DNA from: Oscillospiraceae bacterium
GTDB taxonomy: Bacteria > Bacillota > Clostridia > Oscillospirales > Acutalibacteraceae
Length of the DNA stretch: 64,000 bases
NCBI GenBank assembly: GCA_015065865.1
Contig: SVPM01000001.1
Coordinates: 38,043 to 102,042 of the forward strand
Direction: 5' to 3'
The notes beneath the pieces were generated by a model. That model searched no databases and had not been told where the DNA came from. It saw only the letters and a list, made by a program, of their open reading frames with translations. Position 1 is the stretch's first letter; every line of letters starts with the position of its first letter. Shown here piece by piece: positions 49,218 through 58,029 of the stretch. The translations under genes were made by a program, and so were the position numbers.

Positions 49218-50276
49218 ATGGAACAACGAAAACTGCGCCTTGCTTGCTACGACCGTATGCGTGTGTTGGCGATTGTCGGTATTGTGATCGGCAGTATTTC
49301 GGATATTTTGGTAACCCAAGGTGCCGCCGCGGGGCAGGCGCTGAAACTGACATGGCACGTGGCAAATCTGCTCTCCTCGTTGGTGAAACCGGCGGTGCCG
49401 TTGCTGCTGATGGCGGAGGGGGCGTTGCTGCTTGATAAGGCAGAATCCGCTTCGCTGAAAGACGTGTGGCGGCATCGTGTGTTGCCGATGCTCTCGACAC
49501 TTGCGGTGTGGTCGGTCATCTTCTTGGTCGTGCGTTACCTGTGGCAAGGATTGGTCGGGGAAAACGTGGTGCCGCTTGATGCACTGCTCTCTGTTGTCAG
49601 CACACCGGTGTCTGCACATTTGTGGGTGCTGTATCTGCTGTTGGCGGTGTATCTCCTGCTGCCGTTCTTGCGACTGATCGTAGAACACGCACCGCGCAAA
49701 CTGCTGTGGTTTGCCGTTGGCCTTTGGCTGTTTTACAGTTCGGTCATGCCCGCGCTTTCCGCACCGGGTGTGTTGCCGGAACTGGCGTTGGCACCCTACG
49801 CCGCGGCCAACGTGCTGGGCGGATATCTCGGTTACGTTCTGCTCGGCTGGATGCTCGCTACGACCGAGTGGCGCACGCAGTCGTTGTATATGGTGATCGC
49901 ATACGGTGTGCTTGGTGTTCTCACGGCAGTGGGGACGGCATTGCTCACCAAGAGTTCCGCTACCGCCAACGCGGTGTTGTATCAAGGGTTTATGCCGAAT
50001 ATAGCGGCGATGGCGGCGGCCGCATTTATGGCGTGCCGTGAATTCAATCGTGAAACGGTATTCACCCCGTGGATCGGGCCGATGGCACAGTTCTCATTCG
50101 GTATGTATATCGTACACGGGTTGTTCGCGTTGTTGTTGCAACCGCTCGTGTATGTGATACCGGGGATATTATCCATATTGTTCGCTCCCGCTGTCGTGTG
50201 GCTGCTTTCGCTGGTTACGGTGGCGTTTATGCGCCGCTCGTTGTTTGTGCGGCGAGTGTTCTTAGGGGATTATTGA
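49218..50276 (+). CDS. Acyltransferase 3 family membrane protein
   Basis: RKLRLACYDRMRVLAIVGIVIGS..., polytopic, FSFGMYIVHGLF. Confidence 0.8.
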   Translation: MEQRKLRLACYDRMRVLAIVGIVIGSISDILVTQGAAAGQALKLTWHVANLLSSLVKPAVPLLLMAEGALLLDKAESASLKDVWRHRVLPMLSTLAVWSVIFLVVRYLWQGLVGENVVPLDALLSVVSTPVSAHLWVLYLLLAVYLLLPFLRLIVEHAPRKLLWFAVGLWLFYSSVMPALSAPGVLPELALAPYAAANVLGGYLGYVLLGWMLATTEWRTQSLYMVIAYGVLGVLTAVGTALLTKSSATANAVLYQGFMPNIAAMAAAAFMACREFNRETVFTPWIGPMAQFSFGMYIVHGLFALLLQPLVYVIPGILSILFAPAVVWLLSLVTVAFMRRSLFVRRVFLGDY

Positions 50277-50293
50277 TGAAAGGAAGTAGCAAA

Positions 50294-50719
50294 ATGAAAC
50301 AGTGGATTGCACTTTTGCTTTGCGTATGGATCGCTGTGTCGGGGGCGTTCGCCGTATCGGCGAAAAGTACGACTACCGATATGAGCGGCGACTACACACA
50401 GACCGAGGTGATTACAAACACCACCGTTTACTACGAAGACGTAGAGGTTGAGGTGGTGGAAAAGGTGCACGCACCGTATCCCAAGGGAACATCGTTGGCG
50501 CTGATCATTCTCGGCGGTGTACTGGTCATAGCGGCGATCGCGCTGTTGTGTGTCTTTTTGTTTGCGTTCCCGCGGTGGGGGTTGATTCGGCAACCGGCAA
50601 CGAAAAACGAGGTGCCTGCCGCCCCTCTCGAACCTGCCGTTTCGGAGGAAGTGCCCTCGACACCGATCGAAGAAACAAAAGAGGCGCCGTCTACCGTTTC
50701 GTTGGAAGATCTGTTCTAA
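50294..50719 (+). CDS. Hypothetical protein with signal peptide and one TM helix
   Basis: MKQWIALLLCVWIAVSGAFAVSA; SLALIILGGVLVIAAIALLCVFLFAF; RBS aaaggaag. Confidence 0.7.
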   Translation: MKQWIALLLCVWIAVSGAFAVSAKSTTTDMSGDYTQTEVITNTTVYYEDVEVEVVEKVHAPYPKGTSLALIILGGVLVIAAIALLCVFLFAFPRWGLIRQPATKNEVPAAPLEPAVSEEVPSTPIEETKEAPSTVSLEDLF

Positions 50720-50728
50720 TATCGCATC

Positions 50729-50760
50729 ATACGGGGACTGTGACACAGTTCCCGTATTTT
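50729..50760 (+). terminator. Rho-independent terminator
   Basis: ATACGGGGACTGTGACACAGTTCCCGTATTTT. Confidence 0.75.
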
Positions 50761-50779
50761 TAAACGGGAAGTGATGTAA

Positions 50780-52081
50780 ATGACCTACCGAGAGGCGTTG
50801 GATTATTGTGCCGCACTGCAAACGGGCGGTATACGTCTTGGATTAGAACGCCTGCAAAACGCGTTGGCGATGAAGGGCGATCCGCATCGCCGCTTACGGG
50901 TGGTACACGTGGCGGGGACCAACGGAAAAGGGTCTACCGCACGTATGATACAATGTATATTGACTGCCGCGGGATACCGTGTGGGGATGTTTTCCTCTCC
51001 CGCTGTGACCGATGTTTGCGACACCGTCACGCTGGATGGGGTGGGGGTGTCGCACGAACGGTTTGCCGCACTCATCACCGAATGGGCAGCGGTACAAAAT
51101 GCACTCGGAGAAGAGGGGGCGTTGACCGAATTTGAGTTGTTGACCGCGGCGGCACTGACGTTTTTTGCCGAAGAGCGGGTGGATATTTGCGTGTTGGAGT
51201 GCGGTATGGGCGGCCGTTTGGATGCTACCAATGTGTGTCCGCCTCCGCTGGCGGCGGTATTCGCCCCGATCGCACGGGATCACGCCGCCTTTTTGGGAGA
51301 TACGGTGGAGGAGATCGCCTTTCAGAAAAGCGGCATCATCAAAGCCCCCTGTGCCGTGGTAACTTCGCCCGCTCAGTCCCCCGATGTGCTGGCGGTGTTG
51401 TATGAAGCGGCGGCAGAACAAGGGCTCAGTGTATATATGCCCTCACGCGGCGCGGTGACCGTTTTGGATTCCCGTTTGGGTGAAACACGCTTTATGTCGG
51501 ACGACACCGTGTATACCGTGCCGCTCGGCGGTGAGTTTCAGGTGGATAACGCGCTGACCGCACTGGAAACGGTTCGCGTGTTGGCAACTCGCGGGTTCGC
51601 GGTTTCGGCAGAGCACTGCCGAAACGGATTGGCGGCGGCATCGCTTCCTTGTCGTCAAGAAGTGATTTGTCGTGCGCCGTTGATCGTGTTGGACGGTGCA
51701 CACAATCCGCACGGAGTGGCACAAACGGCGGAGGAATTGCGGCGTATGACCGCTGTGTTCGGTGCACGCCCCATCTTGCTTTACGGTATGTTGCGCGATA
51801 AAGATACCGCCGCTTGTGCGGCACTGTTGGCACCGCTTGCCGAAGCGGTGGTCTGCTGCACGCCGCCGTCGGAGCGCGCGCTTGAAGCGGCGCAGTTGGC
51901 GGAGCAATTTGCTGCCGCGGGCACCCGTGCGGTGCACACCGCGGCCTCCGTTGAACAAGCGTGGGAGATGGCACGAAGTTTGGCAGGAGATAAACCGTTG
52001 TTTGTCGGCGGTTCTTTCTACACCGCGTCCGCCATTCGTCCGTTTGCCCTCGCATTCGCCGCCGCTTGCGATAATAATTAA
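50780..52081 (+). CDS. folC: Bifunctional folylpolyglutamate/dihydrofolate synthase
   Basis: VVHVAGTNGKGSTARMIQCIL, LDGAHNPHG. Confidence 0.93.
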   Translation: MTYREALDYCAALQTGGIRLGLERLQNALAMKGDPHRRLRVVHVAGTNGKGSTARMIQCILTAAGYRVGMFSSPAVTDVCDTVTLDGVGVSHERFAALITEWAAVQNALGEEGALTEFELLTAAALTFFAEERVDICVLECGMGGRLDATNVCPPPLAAVFAPIARDHAAFLGDTVEEIAFQKSGIIKAPCAVVTSPAQSPDVLAVLYEAAAEQGLSVYMPSRGAVTVLDSRLGETRFMSDDTVYTVPLGGEFQVDNALTALETVRVLATRGFAVSAEHCRNGLAAASLPCRQEVICRAPLIVLDGAHNPHGVAQTAEELRRMTAVFGARPILLYGMLRDKDTAACAALLAPLAEAVVCCTPPSERALEAAQLAEQFAAAGTRAVHTAASVEQAWEMARSLAGDKPLFVGGSFYTASAIRPFALAFAAACDNN

Positions 52082-52172
52082 AGAATCGACAGCACACTTC
52101 GTGTGTCTTTGCAACCGAAAGCCTTTATCCTACTGGATAGAGGCTTTTTTATTTGTGAAAGGACGAGGAAAT

Positions 52173-52514
52173 ATGGCAGTACAACTGGAGTGCCGCGAAC
52201 GTGAGGTCGTTGCGCGGTTATCGGGTGAGTTGGATCATCACACGGCGGGTCCGTTGCGAGAACAGATCGATGCCGCCGTGGAACGGTTGCATCCGAAACG
52301 CCTGTGCATAGATTTTCGCGATGTGACCTTTATGGACAGTTCGGGTGTCGGTTTGGTAATGGGACGTTACCGCTTGATGCGGCTTACAGGCGGCAGTTTG
52401 CTTGTCAGCGGTGCCAACGACCGCGTGCGGCAGATGATGCGAATGGCGGGGCTGGATTCGTTGGATATTTGGGGAAAGGAGGAAAGGAATTATGCGAGTA
52501 AAAGCGGAAAATGA
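52173..52514 (+). CDS. spoIIAA: Anti-sigma F factor antagonist SpoIIAA
   Basis: STAS domain with DVTFMDSSGVGLVMGRY; upstream of SpoIIAB and SigF. Confidence 0.92.
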   Translation: MAVQLECREREVVARLSGELDHHTAGPLREQIDAAVERLHPKRLCIDFRDVTFMDSSGVGLVMGRYRLMRLTGGSLLVSGANDRVRQMMRMAGLDSLDIWGKEERNYASKSGK

Positions 52515-52935
52515 GATCAAATTGATCCTGCCGAGCCATTCGGAGAATGAAAGTTTGGCACGGGCAGTGGTGGCGGCGTTTGTATCGCAGTTGGATCCGC
52601 GCGTGGACGAACTGGTGGATATTCGCACCGCCGTTTCGGAGGCGGTTACCAACTGCATCGTGCATGCGTATGCCAATAAAGTGGGGGAGATCATTCTTGC
52701 GGCGCGTATCTATGCGAACGGTCGGGCGGTCATACGCATTCAAGATCGCGGTTGCGGTATTCCCGACGTGGATAAAGCGCGTGAACCACTCTTCACTACG
52801 GGCGGCGAAGAACGTTCGGGTCTGGGATTTTCGGTGATGGAGAGTTTGTGCGATAAAGTGACGGTGCGTTCCAAAGAGGGGAAAGGCACGGTGGTCACGT
52901 TGGAAAAGTACATACACAAAGGTGAACCGTCGTGA
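52492..52935 (+). CDS. spoIIAB: Anti-sigma F factor SpoIIAB
   Basis: GHKL ATPase: AVSEAVTNCIVHAYAN, QDRGCGIPD, EERSGLGFSVMESLCD. Confidence 0.95.
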   Translation: MRVKAENEIKLILPSHSENESLARAVVAAFVSQLDPRVDELVDIRTAVSEAVTNCIVHAYANKVGEIILAARIYANGRAVIRIQDRGCGIPDVDKAREPLFTTGGEERSGLGFSVMESLCDKVTVRSKEGKGTVVTLEKYIHKGEPS

Positions 52936-53594
52936 CGGAGAGAGAGCGAACGGTATGTGACAATATGGGACTGGTGCACGCGTGTGCCCGTCGTTTTATC
53001 GGGCGCGGTGTGGAATACGAAGATCTGGTGCAGGCAGGCTGTGTCGGTTTGGTAAAAGCGGTGGACGGGTTTGAAGAGGAACGCGGCCTGCGGTTGTCTA
53101 CCTATGCAGTTCCCGTGATCTTGGGCGAGATACGGCGGCTGTTCCGTGACGGCGGTGCAGTCAAAGTGGGGCGTACACTGAAAGAACTTTCCGTTCGTGC
53201 GGTGCGCGAACACGATCGCTTTGTGGCGGAAAACGGTCGTGAGCCGCAGATCAACGAACTGGCACAGCGCTTGGGGGTGGAGTGTGCACAAGCGGCACAA
53301 GCACTCGGAGCCTCTCTGCCGCCGCTCTCGCTGACAAGGTGGGAGGGGGATGGCGACGACGGTGATCAGATCGATCTGCCGGTCCCGCCGCCCGAAGAGC
53401 AGATTACCGACCGATTGGCACTGCGGCAGGTGCTGGCGGAACTGGATGAACGTGACCGTTGCCTGATCGAGTGGCGGTATCTGCGCCGTCGCACACAACA
53501 GGTTACCGCCGAAGCACTGGGCATGACACAGGTGCAGGTATCCCGCCGTGAGCGGGTGATTTTAAAGGAGTTACGCCGTAAATTGACGGGGTGA
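52932..53594 (+). CDS. sigF: RNA polymerase sigma-F factor
   Basis: GRGVEYEDLVQAGCVGLVKAVDGFEEERGLRLSTYAVPVILGEIRR; GTG start; spoIIA operon context. Confidence 0.93.
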   Translation: MTERERTVCDNMGLVHACARRFIGRGVEYEDLVQAGCVGLVKAVDGFEEERGLRLSTYAVPVILGEIRRLFRDGGAVKVGRTLKELSVRAVREHDRFVAENGREPQINELAQRLGVECAQAAQALGASLPPLSLTRWEGDGDDGDQIDLPVPPPEEQITDRLALRQVLAELDERDRCLIEWRYLRRRTQQVTAEALGMTQVQVSRRERVILKELRRKLTG

Positions 53595-53623
53595 AAAAAC
53601 AGAAAATATTTTTCAAAAAACTC

Positions 53624-53652
53624 TTGACATTTCGTTCCCCGTTCGCTATAAT
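53624..53652 (+). promoter_or_regulatory. Consensus promoter of tRNA-Leu
   Basis: TTGACA - 17 - TATAAT. Confidence 0.85.
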
Positions 53653-53684
53653 ATCACTTGTCGCCGCAACAGCGGCAGCAATAT

Positions 53685-53771
53685 GCGGATATGGCGGAAT
53701 TGGCAGACGCGTTAGATTCAGGTTCTAATCGGGGCAACTCGGTGGAGGTTCAAGTCCTCTTATCCGCACCA
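53685..53771 (+). tRNA. tRNA-Leu (CAG)
   Basis: Class II cloverleaf; GCGGATA/TATCCGC acceptor, anticodon loop TTCAGGT, encoded CCA. Confidence 0.95.
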
Positions 53772-53813
53772 ACTAAAGAGAGACGGTCAGCGGCCGTCTC
53801 TCTTTAGTTTTTT
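53772..53813 (+). terminator. Terminator of tRNA-Leu
   Basis: ACTAAAGAGAGACGG...CCGTCTCTCTTTAGTTTTTT. Confidence 0.85.
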
Positions 53814-53819
53814 CTGAGA

Positions 53820-54050
53820 AAGAGGACTTGAAATGCAACGCCTGCGAGCGCCGCCGGCGGCAGATGCCGCGAACGCCGATTTTGGGCACCGCAAGAGCAA
53901 CTCCAAGGGGGAGCGAGCAACGGTCGCGAGGCCTTGGCAGCAAAGGACGTTCGCCGTGGCGAAGTCCACCGAAATTTTTCTCGCAAGGCGAGAAAAATTT
54001 GCAAGGGGACTGTTGCGCTCGCGAGAAGAAAGTCCTCTTATTCGCATTAA
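53820..54050 (+). repeat. tRNA-Leu 3'-end-derived inverted-repeat element
   Basis: AAGAGGACTT (53820-53829) / AAGTCCTCTT (54030-54039); 54031-54050 resembles the tRNA 3' end with 3 mismatches. Confidence 0.65.
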
Positions 54051-54151
54051 AGAAAATGTGTTGATTTTATAAGGGATATGTGATATTATAACAGCGGCGA
54101 ACGACGGCGTTGTTCGCTTATAACAATGAGTATTATATATAGGGTGAGTAT

Positions 54152-54877
54152 ATGAGATTGATCAAATGGGAGCAACTTCCCTCGCAGTTTCAGTGTGAAG
54201 AAGTTCGTCCGTATTACGACCATCTTTGCAAACAGCGCGGCGGTTTGGCGCTGAAACGGGCCTTTGATATCGTGGTTTCGCTGGGCATGTTGATCGTGTT
54301 GAGCCCCGTGTTTTTGATTCTTGCCGTTGCAATCAAATTGGATTCGCCCGGTCCCGTGTTCTTTCGTCAGGTGCGTGTAACACAGTACGGCCGCACGTTT
54401 CGTATCTTCAAATTCCGCACGATGGTGAACGGCGCGGATAAAAAAGGTGCACAGGTCACCTCCAACAACGATAGTCGCGTTACACGGGTGGGTCACTTGA
54501 TTCGCAGTTGTCGTTTGGATGAGATCAGCCAGTTGATCGACGTGTTGCGTGGCACGATGACCTTTGTGGGGACCCGTCCCGAGGTTCCGAAATATGTGGA
54601 ACAGTATACGCCCGAAATGATGGCGACCTTGCTGTTGCCTGCGGGTATCACTTCCGAAACCAGCATTTACTTCAAAGATGAAAGTGAGTTGCTGGATGCG
54701 GCGGATGACGTGGACAAGACCTATATCGAAAAGGTGTTGCCCATCAAAATGAAATATAATCTACAGAGTATTATGACGTTTAGTTTCTTTCACGACATTA
54801 AGGTGATGTTTCAAACCGTGGCGGCGGTGCTCGGCAAAGAGTATACCGATCCCGACGGGGCGACACAAGAGAAATAA
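54152..54877 (+). CDS. Bacterial sugar transferase (undecaprenyl-phosphate sugar phosphotransferase)
   Basis: LKRAFDIVVSLGMLIVLSPVFLILAVAIKLDSPGPVFFRQVRV, FKFRTMV, RSCRLDEISQLIDVLRGTMTFVGTRPEVP. Confidence 0.92.
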   Translation: MRLIKWEQLPSQFQCEEVRPYYDHLCKQRGGLALKRAFDIVVSLGMLIVLSPVFLILAVAIKLDSPGPVFFRQVRVTQYGRTFRIFKFRTMVNGADKKGAQVTSNNDSRVTRVGHLIRSCRLDEISQLIDVLRGTMTFVGTRPEVPKYVEQYTPEMMATLLLPAGITSETSIYFKDESELLDAADDVDKTYIEKVLPIKMKYNLQSIMTFSFFHDIKVMFQTVAAVLGKEYTDPDGATQEK

Positions 54878-54888
54878 TGTGGAAGATA

Positions 54889-54916
54889 AAAGGCACCGTT
54901 TGTTACGGTGCCTTTT
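54889..54916 (+). terminator. Rho-independent terminator
   Basis: AAAAGGCACCGT-ttgtt-ACGGTGCCTTTTGTTT. Confidence 0.75.
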
Positions 54917-54978
54917 GTTTTGCACGGAAAAATCAGTGCTTACGGGGCACCCATACCCAAAAGAACTCTCGCATAAAT

Positions 54979-55143
54979 CACGGCGAAGCCGTGTATATCA
55001 TCAAGACGAAGTCTTGCATATCATCATTGCGAAAGTGTTTTTTGATACACACCTAAAGGTGTGATAAGATACAAGGGCGCATTGTGCCGCCCTTGATGAT
55101 ATACACGCTAACGCGTGATGATATACCATTGCCTTCGCAATGG
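54979..55143. repeat. Array of short hairpins with mirrored spacers
   Basis: CACGGCgaaGCCGTG, CAAGACgaaGTCTTG, CACACCTaaAGGTGTG, CAAGGGCG..CGCCCTTG, CACGCtaacGCGTG, CCATTGCcttcGCAATGG. Confidence 0.75.
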
Positions 55144-55178
55144 ATAAAAAATCGACAGGTCGAAACTTGTCGATTTTT

Positions 55179-55201
55179 TGGCAGGGGCAGAAGGGCTTGA
55201 A
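55179..55201 (-). repeat. Extra copy of tRNA-Trp 3' end including CCA
   Basis: TGGCAGGGGCAGAAGGGCTTGAA vs 55402-55424, one mismatch. Confidence 0.8.
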
Positions 55202-55237
55202 TTTGCCCATTTGCGGTGCCCGAAAAGCGGGGGAGAT

Positions 55238-55350
55238 GGGGCAGAAGGACTTTCTTCTCAATGCGAAAACAGTCCACCGGACTGTTTTCTGTCAAAAGTT
55301 GTCGCTCGTTTCACTCGCCAACTTTTGAATTTCGTTTCAAGTCCTTCTGC
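55238..55350 (-). repeat. tRNA-Trp 3'-end-derived inverted-repeat element
   Basis: GCAGAAGGACTT (55241-55252) / AAGTCCTTCTGC (55339-55350), two internal hairpins. Confidence 0.7.
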
Positions 55351-55369
55351 GGCACTCATACCCAAAATG

Positions 55370-55397
55370 AAAACACCACCCGTTGGGTGGTGTTTTT
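55370..55397 (-). terminator. Terminator of tRNA-Trp
   Basis: AAAACACCACCcgttGGGTGGTGTTTT. Confidence 0.8.
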
Positions 55398-55401
55398 ACT
55401 T

Positions 55402-55477
55402 TGGCAGGGGCAGAAGGACTTGAACCCTCGGCACGCGGTTTTGGAGACCGCTGCTCTACCAACTGAGCTATGCCCCT
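55402..55477 (-). tRNA. tRNA-Trp (CCA)
   Basis: AGGGGCA...TGCCCCTGCCA, anticodon loop CTCCAAA. Confidence 0.95.
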
Positions 55478-55537
55478 GTATATGCAATTTGGGGGAGTGG
55501 GCCGCCGGAGTTGCGGCCGGCGGCTCCGATTCCCGTT

Positions 55538-55614
55538 TGGTGGGCCTTCAGGGACTCGAACCCGGGACTGACCGGTTATGAGCCGGCTACTCTAACCAAC
55601 TGAGTTAAAGGCCC
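55538..55614 (-). tRNA. tRNA with CAT anticodon (probably Ile2, Met not excluded)
   Basis: GGGCCTTTAACTCAGTTGGTTAGAGTAGCCGGCTCATAACCGGTCAGTCCCGGGTTCGAGTCCCTGAAGGCCCACCA. Confidence 0.88.
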
Positions 55615-55688
55615 GTGTAACCGCCGTTCTTTTCGGCACGAGTAGCATTATAACGCGTTTTGCAGCGTTTGTCAAGCACAAATTGTGC

Positions 55689-55907
55689 TTATTCTAACGA
55701 AAATTCTTCGGCGGTGTGCACCGTCTGTTTCGGGGCGCGGCGAGGAATGCGTTTGAGCGGGTCGTACTCATACCTGCGGCAACGCTCATACAGCGGCATA
55801 GCACCGCGGCGCGGGCAGAGGACGACCTTGCCGTCGAACGACCGCTGACCGTGCACACAAGTTTCGCACGCAGGCGTGACGTGATTACCGTATAGTTTCT
55901 GTCGCAT
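55689..55907 (-). CDS. Small hypothetical Cys-containing protein
   Basis: MRQKLYGNHVTPACETCVHGQRSFDGKVVLCPRRGAMPLYERCRRYEYDPLKRIPRR. Confidence 0.6.
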   Translation of the reverse strand: MRQKLYGNHVTPACETCVHGQRSFDGKVVLCPRRGAMPLYERCRRYEYDPLKRIPRRAPKQTVHTAEEFSLE

Positions 55908-56130
55908 CGGTACTCTCTCCTCCAATATATGTGAAACGGGGGAGGGTTACACCGTCCCGTTCCACCGTTTCCAACCACACAGCGGCGGGGCGTACCCACA
56001 CGTCGCCGTTGCCGTACAACGCTTGGTACACCACCATCGGTTCCATCGTTTCGGAATGGTGGGCGATGGCCAACACACGGTATTCATTCCCTTTAAAATG
56101 ACGCCAACGCCCGCAAGGAATCGTATCCAC
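55885..56130 (-). CDS. DUF1653-like small protein
   Basis: GRWRHFKGNEYRVLAIAHHSETMEPMVVYQALYGNGDVWVRPAAVWLE; GTG start with RBS gggag inferred. Confidence 0.8.
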   Translation of the reverse strand: MDTIPCGRWRHFKGNEYRVLAIAHHSETMEPMVVYQALYGNGDVWVRPAAVWLETVERDGVTLPRFTYIGGESTDATETIR

Positions 56131-56320
56131 ATCCTCAACTCCCGCCACTATTATTTTATCATAATACCAGATTGTGACGAGAAATGCAATCGGTTTACGA
56201 AAAAAAGTCGAATATGTCGAAAAAACGTGGGAAAACCGTAGTCGAAATGTATGGGAAAATACGCGTTCGGCCAAATATTTTGGATAAGTAAACAAAGTGT
56301 AAAATCTTGTAAAAAACACC

Positions 56321-56349
56321 TTGCAAAATTTAACAAAATGGGGTATGAT
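56321..56349 (+). promoter_or_regulatory. gap promoter
   Basis: TTGCAA - 17 - TATGAT. Confidence 0.7.
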
Positions 56350-56385
56350 AATCTCAAGTTTGAAATAATTGGAGGTTGAATCATT

Positions 56386-57402
56386 ATGTCCGTTAAAGTA
56401 GCTATCAATGGTTTTGGCCGCATCGGTCGTTTGGCGTTCCGTCAGATGTTCGGTGCCGAAGGGTACGAATTGGTCGCGATCAACGATCTGACCAAGCCCA
56501 GCATGCTGGCTCACCTGCTGAAATATGACACCGCCCAGGGCCGTTACGACGGTCACACGGTTGTTGCCGACGACGAAGCCGGCACCATCACCGTGGACGG
56601 CAAGGTGCTGAAGATCTATGCTGAGAAGAACGCCGCGGATCTGCCGTGGGGCGAAATCGGTGTGGACGTCGTTCTGGAGTGCACCGGTTTCTACTGCTCG
56701 AAAGAGAAGAGCCAGGCTCACATCGATGCCGGCGCGAAGAAGGTCGTTATTTCCGCTCCCGCGGGCAACGATCTGAAGACCATCGTGTTCAGCGTGAACG
56801 AGAACACCCTGACCAAGGAAGATAACATCATTTCCGCTGCTTCCTGCACCACCAACTGCCTCGCTCCGATGGCGAAGGCGCTCAACGATTATGCTGAGAT
56901 CCAGAGCGGTATCATGACCACCGTGCATGCTTACACCGGCGATCAGATGATTCTGGACGGCCCGCACCGCAAGGGCGACCTGCGTCGTGCTCGTGCCGGC
57001 GCACAGAACATCGTTCCCAACTCCACCGGTGCTGCGAAGGCGATCGGTCTGGTTATCCCCGAACTGAACGGCAAGCTGATCGGCTCTGCTCAGCGTGTTC
57101 CCACCTGCACCGGCTCTACCACCATTTTGGTGGCTGTCGTGAAGGGTAAGGACATCACCAAGGAAGGCATCAACGCCGCGATGAAGGCTGCTGCTTCCGA
57201 TTCCTTCGGTTACAACGAGGATCAGATCGTGTCCTCCGACGTGATCGGCATCCGTTACGGTTCGCTGTTCGATGCGACCCAGACGATGGTGGCGAAGATT
57301 GACGATGACACCTATCAGGTGCAGGTCGTGTCGTGGTACGACAACGAGAACTCCTACACCAGCCAGATGGTGCGTACTATCAAGTACTTCGCGGAACTGT
57401 AA
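56386..57402 (+). CDS. gap: Glyceraldehyde-3-phosphate dehydrogenase, type I
   Basis: [47 protein letters not shown]. Confidence 0.97.
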   Translation: MSVKVAINGFGRIGRLAFRQMFGAEGYELVAINDLTKPSMLAHLLKYDTAQGRYDGHTVVADDEAGTITVDGKVLKIYAEKNAADLPWGEIGVDVVLECTGFYCSKEKSQAHIDAGAKKVVISAPAGNDLKTIVFSVNENTLTKEDNIISAASCTTNCLAPMAKALNDYAEIQSGIMTTVHAYTGDQMILDGPHRKGDLRRARAGAQNIVPNSTGAAKAIGLVIPELNGKLIGSAQRVPTCTGSTTILVAVVKGKDITKEGINAAMKAAASDSFGYNEDQIVSSDVIGIRYGSLFDATQTMVAKIDDDTYQVQVVSWYDNENSYTSQMVRTIKYFAEL

Positions 57403-57473
57403 GTTTCGTAATGGTCAATGGCGCTGTTCCGCAAGGGGCAGCGCCATTGTTGTTTGAACGGAGTGAACGGTAA

Positions 57474-57968
57474 ATGAAAAAGAATTGGTGGCGGTGGGTG
57501 CTCGTTGTCGCATGGATGGTTGTGATCTATTTGTTTTCCGCGCAAACGGGAGAGGAATCGGGACAACTCAGCGGCGGTATCACACGGTGGATCGTGGAAC
57601 GCATCACACCGAATTGGCATACACTTTCCGTTTCTGCACAGAGAGAAATACTCGTAACGTGGCGCTTTATCGTTCGTAAGGGCGCGCATATGGCCGAGTT
57701 TGCTGTGCTGAGTATGATGTTTTTCTATGCGTGGTCGGGTATGCGTGAACGTACACGCGGTCACCGTGCGGTGCTGTCGGCGGCGTGCTGTTTCTTGGTG
57801 GCGGCCTTGGATGAAGGACATCAGGCGTTTGTGCCTGCACGCGGTCCGTCGCTGCGGGACGTGTTTTTTGATTTTGCGGGTGCGGTTTTGGGCATACTTT
57901 TACTGTTGGCCGTGCTTTGGATCGTTCGGAAATGCACGAAAAGAAAGGAAATGCATGCTTTTTCTTGA
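57474..57968 (+). CDS. VanZ family protein
   Basis: MVVIYLFSAQTGEESGQLS, RKGAHMAEFAVLSMMFFYA, ALDEGHQAFVPARGPSLRDVFFDFAGA. Confidence 0.92.
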   Translation: MKKNWWRWVLVVAWMVVIYLFSAQTGEESGQLSGGITRWIVERITPNWHTLSVSAQREILVTWRFIVRKGAHMAEFAVLSMMFFYAWSGMRERTRGHRAVLSAACCFLVAALDEGHQAFVPARGPSLRDVFFDFAGAVLGILLLLAVLWIVRKCTKRKEMHAFS

Positions 57969-58029
57969 CTTTACGGAGAAATTCGCGTAAAATATAAGAA
58001 TAAGTATAGACGAAAGCGAAGCGATAGGT

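Noticed and set aside
52173-53594. spoIIA operon as unusual
   Set aside because: Standard spoIIAA-spoIIAB-sigF order with translational overlaps.
54979-55143. CRISPR-like spacing
   Set aside because: The conserved pieces are about 10-nt spacers around different hairpins, with inverted orientation across the array; no direct repeats of CRISPR length and no cas genes.
55001-55581. ORFs such as 55001-55261 minus and 55178-55581 plus
   Set aside because: They translate the hairpin array, tRNA 3'-end copies and tRNA antisense (for example QKDLNPRHAVLETAALPTEL); not genuine proteins.
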